A stretch of 8,802 nt of DNA from Deltaproteobacteria bacterium (GTDB lineage Bacteria; Desulfobacterota; DAOWNY01): the NCBI GenBank assembly GCA_030642325.1, contig DAOWNY010000067.1:1-8802 (forward strand), in the 5' to 3' direction. This document shows positions 5,077 through 8,802 of the stretch, piece after piece. Below the pieces are notes generated by a model that saw only the letters and a list, made by a program, of their open reading frames with translations, made no database searches and was not told the DNA's origin. Numbering within the stretch: position 1 is the stretch's first letter; each line of letters begins with the position of its first letter. The translations under genes were made by a program, and so were the position numbers.

Positions 5077-7104
5077 TTAAAGAAGGTCCGGGGAATGAGA
5101 GACCTCGTCCTTCTCTTCCTTCGATTTTAACTCTTTTTTATCCTTTCGGAGGCTTCTGAACATCTCTTTAAATTTAGAGGGATCGGAAAGCCCCGTTTCT
5201 ATGCTTTTCTTCAACATACCTTTAAGATCAGGGGTAAACTTGGGAGCTGAAAATGTTCCGGTAACTCTCAGCGGAATCATGATTTCGGAACGTTTTTTCA
5301 GGTTTTCCTCTTTTGGGGGGATGGCAAGAAATTTGGGTTCCACCCGGAAATCCAGAGCCTCTTTGACCAGATCGGCCGATCCCTCTACCTGCAGTCTGAA
5401 TAGTTGGGATTTGAGGGAAGTTTTGGTGGTGGTAAAGATGCCGTCTATGATGCTGAAGGGCAAATGAAACTGTCCGAAGTCAGTCCGGGGCAGCTCCTCC
5501 CCTTTATCAGCAGGACTGAAGCTTGTTTTTATATTCCGGATCATTTGCACCAGATCAATCCCCACGAGGGCCCCGTCCTTCAAAAAAATATCTCCCTTCC
5601 CGTTTAGGGATGCCTTGATTTTTTCGGCATCATCCCCTGTGGTGCCGATGACCAGGTTGCCTTCCAAAACCCCTTCCAAAAAATCCTTTTCCATAAGGTC
5701 CTGCAGCAAAGGGGAAACCTTGATCCCTTTTAAATGTATATCCGTATTGCTTCTGGGGAGATTCTGCCGGACATCCAGGACCCCCCTTAAGGAAATATCA
5801 CCATGGTAAAGCTTGAGGGTGAGGGGATTTAAATCAAAGCGTCCGTTTTTTCCGGAAAGCTTAAGGTATAGATCCTCCATCCGTGCTCCCCCCACCTTAA
5901 ATTCTCCCACTCGGACAATACCATCCAGAACGAGTCGCCGAAGTGCTTGATAGTCAGTTTTTTTCCCCTGGGACGGGGAAATTTTGCCCGTGCTATCACC
6001 TCCACCAGATTTTTTCCTCCGGTCCGGCGCAGGAGGAAGGTACTGGTCCAGGTCGATTTTATTCAGCTTGAGGTCGAAACTCAGTTTGGGTTGAGAAAAA
6101 TCTCTGATTTTAACGGAAAAATCCAGTTTTGACTCATCCAGTTCCAGTGTCCCATCTGAAATCGATAGATTCTGAGAATCGCCTACCAACCCGGCATTCA
6201 AGGATAATAAATTCATGACTCGGGGATTGGCGGTGGTTATCGTAAAGGTCTGTCCCAAACCGGCAAGCAGCTTTCGGGGAGAAAAAGGGGCAATCCCGAC
6301 GGCAAGGTCGAACCGTTTTTCGGATGCAGCATTGGTGATCTTACCCCTAAGACTTATTTCTAATTGTTTCAGGACTTTGATTACCAAGTCTAGAGGGATA
6401 TCCCCCTTGCCCGGCTCTTTTCCGATCGGCCCTACTTTTCCTGCCAGAGAAATCGATTTACCGTCCAGTAGAGCTGAAAAATTTAAACTAACTGGGCGGT
6501 CAAGGGAAACATCCTCCAGAATAAGGGTTAAATTCGAGGCCTCATTTCGCTCCCCTTTGATATGATCGATCCAGAGAAATTTTCCGTTGGTAACAGAGAA
6601 CTTTGTTACGTCAATTGCATTGATGGGAAAAGCTTGACCGGATTTACCCGTGGAAACATCTTTAGTATCATGGGGGGCTTTATCGGAAACTGCCGGTGGA
6701 GTTTTCCCCATCCCCTCCCAATTTCCTCGACCCTCCTTGTTCCTTTCCATGACTATCCTGGGTCCTTCCAAGACAAAACATTTCACCTGAATTTTTTTTG
6801 AGAAGAGGGGAAGAAGTTTCACCCTTGCCTCGAATGATTTGATGCTCAAAAAATCCTTTTCCTCGAAACCGGGGGGATTGCCCAGGTGAAGATCAGAGAA
6901 GGAAATGCCCGCCCAGGGAAAGAGAGAAAGATCAAGATCTCCGCCCAGGATAAAGGGACGTCCCGTGGCTTCGGCTATCTTTTTTTCGATGACGGGCTTG
7001 TATTTCCCGACATCCACAAATGCGGGGATGATAAGGAGGGCTGATATAACCATCACCAAAAAAAATCCCCCCAATATCAATGTCCATTTAATTATCTTTT
7101 TCAT
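5077..7104 (-). CDS. AsmA-family envelope protein
   Basis: Large inner-membrane-anchored protein of the AsmA family, whose members (AsmA, YhdP, TamB, YdbH) are tied to outer-membrane assembly and phospholipid movement through the periplasm. With the start at the ATG 7102-7104 (GGGAGA at 7111-7116) it has 675 residues. A single N-terminal membrane helix spans about residues 4-28. The typical AsmA opening follows: FVDVGKYKPVIEKKIAEATG, then RPFILGGDLDLSLFPW and the ISFSDLHLGNPPGF segment. A Lys/Gly/Ser-rich linker near 355-385 leads to the AsmA_2-type C-terminal half, with GVLEGNLVIGTTGDDAEKIK, LNGKGDIFLKDGALVGIDL and LRVTGTFSAPKFTPDL. A frame extension to TTG 7135-7137 exists but lacks a good ribosome site. 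It is monocistronic with its own promoter. Substrate and exact paralog cannot be told. Confidence 0.88.
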   Translation of the reverse strand: MKKIIKWTLILGGFFLVMVISALLIIPAFVDVGKYKPVIEKKIAEATGRPFILGGDLDLSLFPWAGISFSDLHLGNPPGFEEKDFLSIKSFEARVKLLPLFSKKIQVKCFVLEGPRIVMERNKEGRGNWEGMGKTPPAVSDKAPHDTKDVSTGKSGQAFPINAIDVTKFSVTNGKFLWIDHIKGERNEASNLTLILEDVSLDRPVSLNFSALLDGKSISLAGKVGPIGKEPGKGDIPLDLVIKVLKQLEISLRGKITNAASEKRFDLAVGIAPFSPRKLLAGLGQTFTITTANPRVMNLLSLNAGLVGDSQNLSISDGTLELDESKLDFSVKIRDFSQPKLSFDLKLNKIDLDQYLPPAPDRRKKSGGGDSTGKISPSQGKKTDYQALRRLVLDGIVRVGEFKVGGARMEDLYLKLSGKNGRFDLNPLTLKLYHGDISLRGVLDVRQNLPRSNTDIHLKGIKVSPLLQDLMEKDFLEGVLEGNLVIGTTGDDAEKIKASLNGKGDIFLKDGALVGIDLVQMIRNIKTSFSPADKGEELPRTDFGQFHLPFSIIDGIFTTTKTSLKSQLFRLQVEGSADLVKEALDFRVEPKFLAIPPKEENLKKRSEIMIPLRVTGTFSAPKFTPDLKGMLKKSIETGLSDPSKFKEMFRSLRKDKKELKSKEEKDEVSHSPDLL

Positions 7105-7154
7105 AATTTTTCTCCCGATATTCACTTTGCCGGGCAAAATAGTATTCCCGGAGG

Positions 7155-7167
7155 GCGGGTTTCCCGC
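7155..7167. repeat. Small GC-rich hairpin in the asmA leader
   Basis: GCGGG (7155-7159) and CCCGC (7163-7167) pair around TTT, and the surrounding GGCGGG and CCGGGA words offer alternative pairings (7146-7167). It lies in the predicted 100-nt untranslated leader of the AsmA-family gene, 40-50 nt before its ribosome-binding site. It might be a structural leader element or a REP-like fragment; no T run follows, so it is not a terminator. Confidence 0.35.
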
Positions 7168-7211
7168 AAATTACAAACTCTTGAATCTTCAAATGAAGAA
7201 CTCATAATTAC

Positions 7212-7240
7212 ATCTTAGATTAGACCTAAGTTTTTATCAA
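7212..7240 (-). promoter_or_regulatory. Predicted sigma70-type promoter of the asmA-family gene
   Basis: On the minus strand, TTGATA (7235-7240), a 17-nt spacer and TAAGAT (7212-7217) form a promoter-like pair. Transcription would start near 7205, leaving a leader of about 100 nt. Both the -35 box and the first part of the spacer are identical to the ispA promoter. The spacer also carries a CTTAG/CTAAG inverted repeat (7214-7218 and 7226-7230). Confidence 0.5.
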
Positions 7241-7242
7241 TA
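7225..7242. repeat. 18-bp exact direct repeat, copy 2 (asmA promoter)
   Basis: Same 18 bases as at 762-779, in the same orientation and the same place relative to the predicted -35 box of a leftward gene. Outside these 18 bases the two regions share only the upstream ATCTTA word, at a different distance, so this is not simply a long duplicated block. Confidence 0.6.
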
Positions 7243-7558
7243 GTTAAACCGTGAACAGATACCAATAAAATCATTGTTGAGTAGCGACCGACTTAACCTG
7301 CAGTCCTGCAAGTCTGTTTCTCTCACGGTATATAACAATAAGAGTCAATATTGTCAAGAAGGCAAGAATTCATCTTTTGGAGGATTTTTGGCAGTGGAAA
7401 TTTTAAAGGGGGTGAATGTTGTAAACCCGCTGTAAATTTTAGTTTACTTCATAAGAACGGATTTTAAGCTCCATCTTCTTCAAAAAAGATGACGGGGTTT
7501 TTGTTGGGGCGGAAGATTAATTCGCGGTTCAGGACTTAAGCGGGAGAGCCGGGTCACA
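7243..7558. other. Divergent intergenic region, left part: no gene seen
   Basis: The stretch between the asmA promoter and the inverted-repeat unit at 7559 has no protein-like frame. It holds an ACCGTGAAC word (7248-7255), CAATATTG (7347-7354), a strong GGAGG (7379-7383) in front of a 15-codon frame that starts TTG at 7388 and stops at 7433-7435, and a CATCTT/AAGATG stem (7472-7492 area) followed by GGGGTTTTT. The last could be a weak rightward terminator for a short transcript. None of these is firm. Confidence 0.3.
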
Positions 7559-7622
7559 GGGGATATTTGACTACCTATCTTTGACCATTGTAAAATCTGC
7601 ATAAGAGTCAAACAAAGACCCC
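7559..7622. repeat. 64-bp unit bounded by imperfect inverted repeats
   Basis: GGGG-ATA-TTTGACT (7559-7572) is mirrored by AGTCAAA-CAAAGA-CCCC (7606-7622). Both ends run from four G/C bases into the same TTTGACT heptamer. A further TTTGAC lies inside at 7580-7585. The layout looks like a tiny MITE-like or repeat-derived element, or a structured transcript. It contains no coding capacity. Confidence 0.35.
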
Positions 7623-7634
7623 TCAATCTTTAGC

Positions 7635-7664
7635 TTGCCATTGCCGCCGCCTCGGTGATATAAT
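7635..7664 (+). promoter_or_regulatory. Strong sigma70-type promoter of the MBL-fold gene
   Basis: TTGCCA (7635-7640, five of six consensus), an 18-nt spacer and a perfect TATAAT (7659-7664). Transcription should start near 7671, giving a leader of about 110 nt that carries several dyads. It is the best promoter match in the window and faces the hydrolase gene. Confidence 0.65.
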
Positions 7665-7672
7665 TTAAAAAT

Positions 7673-7746
7673 GTGAAATTGTTCACGGTTTTTTCAATGA
7701 ACGGATACAAAAATGTATTGCTGTTAGATGTTTGAATTTTTTCAAA
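7673..7746. promoter_or_regulatory. Cluster of small dyads in the MBL-gene leader
   Basis: Three palindromic sites follow the promoter: GTGAA/TTCAC (7673-7677, 7682-7686), GTTCA/TGAAC (7681-7685, 7698-7702), and TTTGAA/TTCAAA around TTTT (7731-7746). The first two overlap and cannot form together in RNA. They lie at the expected transcription start and in the leader, where a repressor could bind or RNA structure could affect translation of a gene that lacks a well-spaced ribosome site. Confidence 0.35.
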
Positions 7747-7781
7747 AATTGTAAGCCAATCCCCAGGGACGTTCAAATAAC

Positions 7782-8471
7782 ATGTATAGTGAAATAATGC
7801 CGGAGCTTTACAGGATAAATACCGGGAAGCCGAGTTGTTCCTCTTACCTCGTAACAACAGAGGACAGGAGTGTCCTTATTGATCCCGGCATTATCGATCA
7901 TGTGGATATTCTTTTGAAAGATATTAGAGAAATCGGGGTTGAACCTGAAGATATCGATATGGTTATTAACACCCATGAACATGTTGACCATATTGGTGCC
8001 AACAAATATTTTCAAAAGCACTCTCTTATTGCAGCAGACCGCTTTGCAGCCACAAAAATCATATCCGCCGATGATGAGGTATTAAAGTGCCGGGCACTTG
8101 GTCATGATGTCAGGGGATACAAAGTCAACCTCTGGCTTATGAACATCAATGCCATAACCGTGGGTGACTGGTTTCTAAAAGTACTCCATACCCCCGGACA
8201 TACCTCCGGTTCCATATGCATCTTTGAGCCCTACAAAAGAATTCTCTTTTCAGGCGATACGGTCTTTACCAAAGGTACGATCTCCGACATATCAACATCA
8301 GGAAGTTACGGTGAATATATAAACTCACTGGCCAGGCTTAATACCATGAAGATAAATATGATTCTCCCCGGCCATGGAAAAATATCGGAAAATGCCGAGA
8401 CCGATATCCTTAGGGCCATTGAGAATGCAACGATAAAACATGAGCAGTTCTTGTGTGATAAGCAGGAATAG
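7782..8471 (+). CDS. MBL-fold (metallo-beta-lactamase superfamily) metallo-hydrolase
   Basis: Soluble hydrolase of the metallo-beta-lactamase superfamily, nearest in look to glyoxalase II-like thioester hydrolases; substrate unknown. The 229 residues carry all metal ligands: THEHVDHIGA with His65, His67, Asp69 and His70, His140 in TPGHTSGS, Asp159 in FSGDTVF, and His198 in LPGHG. The N-terminal strand region has SSYLV and VLIDPG (31-36), usual for the family. No signal peptide or membrane helix is seen, and no extra C-terminal domain such as rubredoxin, flavodoxin or beta-CASP, so this is a stand-alone enzyme. The ATG at 7782 is the only ATG after an in-frame stop at 7752-7754 apart from Met6; AGGGA at 7765-7769 is 12 nt away, a poor distance. 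It is monocistronic, with a strong promoter before and a stem terminator after. Confidence 0.92.
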   Translation: MYSEIMPELYRINTGKPSCSSYLVTTEDRSVLIDPGIIDHVDILLKDIREIGVEPEDIDMVINTHEHVDHIGANKYFQKHSLIAADRFAATKIISADDEVLKCRALGHDVRGYKVNLWLMNINAITVGDWFLKVLHTPGHTSGSICIFEPYKRILFSGDTVFTKGTISDISTSGSYGEYINSLARLNTMKINMILPGHGKISENAETDILRAIENATIKHEQFLCDKQE

Positions 8472-8490
8472 AGATAAAATCCACAGGATT

Positions 8491-8522
8491 CTAAAAGGGG
8501 CAATGTGGATTGCCCCTTTTAG
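8491..8522. terminator. Bidirectional intrinsic terminator
   Basis: CTAAAAGGGGCAA (8491-8503) and TTGCCCCTTTTAG (8510-8522) are perfect 13-bp complements around a 6-nt loop. The GGGGCAA/TTGCCCC core is followed by TTTT on both strands. It begins 20 nt after the hydrolase stop codon and also lies downstream of the converging gene entering from the right edge, so it can end transcription from both sides. Confidence 0.88.
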
Positions 8523-8665
8523 ATAAATAAGAATAATCTGCCGACGATTCCCGCGTTTAGTTGTATAGCGTGGATATTCGGGGAAATACCATGTGCCATA
8601 CATGCCAATTTATGATTATCTTAAGGCCCTGCCAATAAAAACACCTGTATGGTAACTCCGTAATT

Positions 8666-8802
8666 CTAAAAATCCTCAAGATCACTGTCATCCAGAGGAA
8701 TAATTGCTTCCGGTCTTACTTCTCTGGTTCCCGTCTGGCTTAAAGTTCCCGGATGCCTTGCTTCCGGAGCCTTTTTGGGCATGGTGAAGGTATTATCCTT
8801 CA
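8666..8802 (-). CDS. Probable methyl-accepting chemotaxis protein, C-terminal end only
   Basis: The minus strand is open from the window edge to TAG at 8666-8668 and gives 45 residues. A Pro/Lys/Ala-rich linker (MPKKAPEARHPGTL) runs into an acidic tail ending IPLDDSDLEDF. Many chemoreceptors of the former Deltaproteobacteria end in such a flexible linker followed by an IPLD/DED-x-x-DF tail. In receptors generally, a C-terminal aromatic acidic pentapeptide tethers CheR and CheB. The rest of the protein, including any membrane helices, ligand domain and signalling hairpin, lies beyond the window. It converges on the hydrolase gene. The call depends on the tail alone; any protein with a disordered acidic C-terminus could fit. 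Confidence 0.5.
   Translation of the reverse strand, partial: KDNTFTMPKKAPEARHPGTLSQTGTREVRPEAIIPLDDSDLEDF

Noticed and set aside
7105..7137. Eleven-residue N-terminal extension of the AsmA-family protein from TTG 7135-7137
   Set aside because: No good ribosome site before the TTG, whereas GGGAGA is well placed before the ATG at 7102-7104, and the protein then begins with the usual Lys-rich segment before the membrane helix.
8325..8603. Leftward frame across the end of the hydrolase gene and the terminator
   Set aside because: It runs antisense to the conserved MBL region and through the 13-bp terminator stem, and shows no protein motif.

Overview
The window looks like chromosomal DNA from a Gram-negative, probably motile bacterium. 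The AsmA-family protein implies an outer membrane. The last bases appear to be the tail of a chemoreceptor. The pyrimidine step uses the NAD-linked class 1B dihydroorotate dehydrogenase (PyrD plus PyrK), which works without oxygen. This gene set, the moderate GC content and the repeat-littered intergenic DNA resemble the former Deltaproteobacteria (Desulfobacterota). That placement is inference, not proof.

Positions 1-4535 hold a leftward (minus-strand) housekeeping block. From a good sigma70-like promoter at about 4507-4535 it reads pyrK, pyrD, xseA, xseB with overlaps or a 12-nt gap, so these four genes are almost certainly one transcript. A 338-bp non-coding spacer full of degenerate repeats follows. 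Then comes ispA, which has its own promoter-like sequence and runs off the left edge. The block joins orotate synthesis, exonuclease VII (both subunits) and short-chain prenyl diphosphate synthesis.

Positions 4458-5076 are mostly non-coding. They hold the pyrK promoter, an upstream hairpin, and a previously unlabelled rightward remnant of a REP-associated (IS200-like) tyrosine transposase at 4599-4778, bordered by GTTCAC-type repeats. Positions 5077-7104 encode a leftward AsmA-family envelope protein with a 100-nt leader and its own promoter.

Positions 7105-7781 are a divergent intergenic region with the asmA promoter, a small inverted-repeat unit, several dyads and a strong rightward promoter (7635-7664). 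That promoter drives a metallo-beta-lactamase-fold hydrolase at 7782-8471. The hydrolase ends at a near-textbook 13-bp stem terminator (8491-8522), which probably also serves the converging partial gene entering from the right edge (8666-8802), likely a methyl-accepting chemotaxis protein.

The coding genes are ordinary. The less ordinary content lies between them. A paired motif, AACTTAGG and TAAGAT on the minus strand, occurs in front of pyrK, asmA and ispA with spacers of 12, 7 and 2 bp. An exact 18-bp repeat underlies the asmA and ispA promoters. There is also the transposase fossil and a 16-bp dyad lying over the pyrK ribosome-binding region. I see no CRISPR array, tRNA, rRNA, intact insertion sequence or defence system, and no convincing undescribed multigene system.
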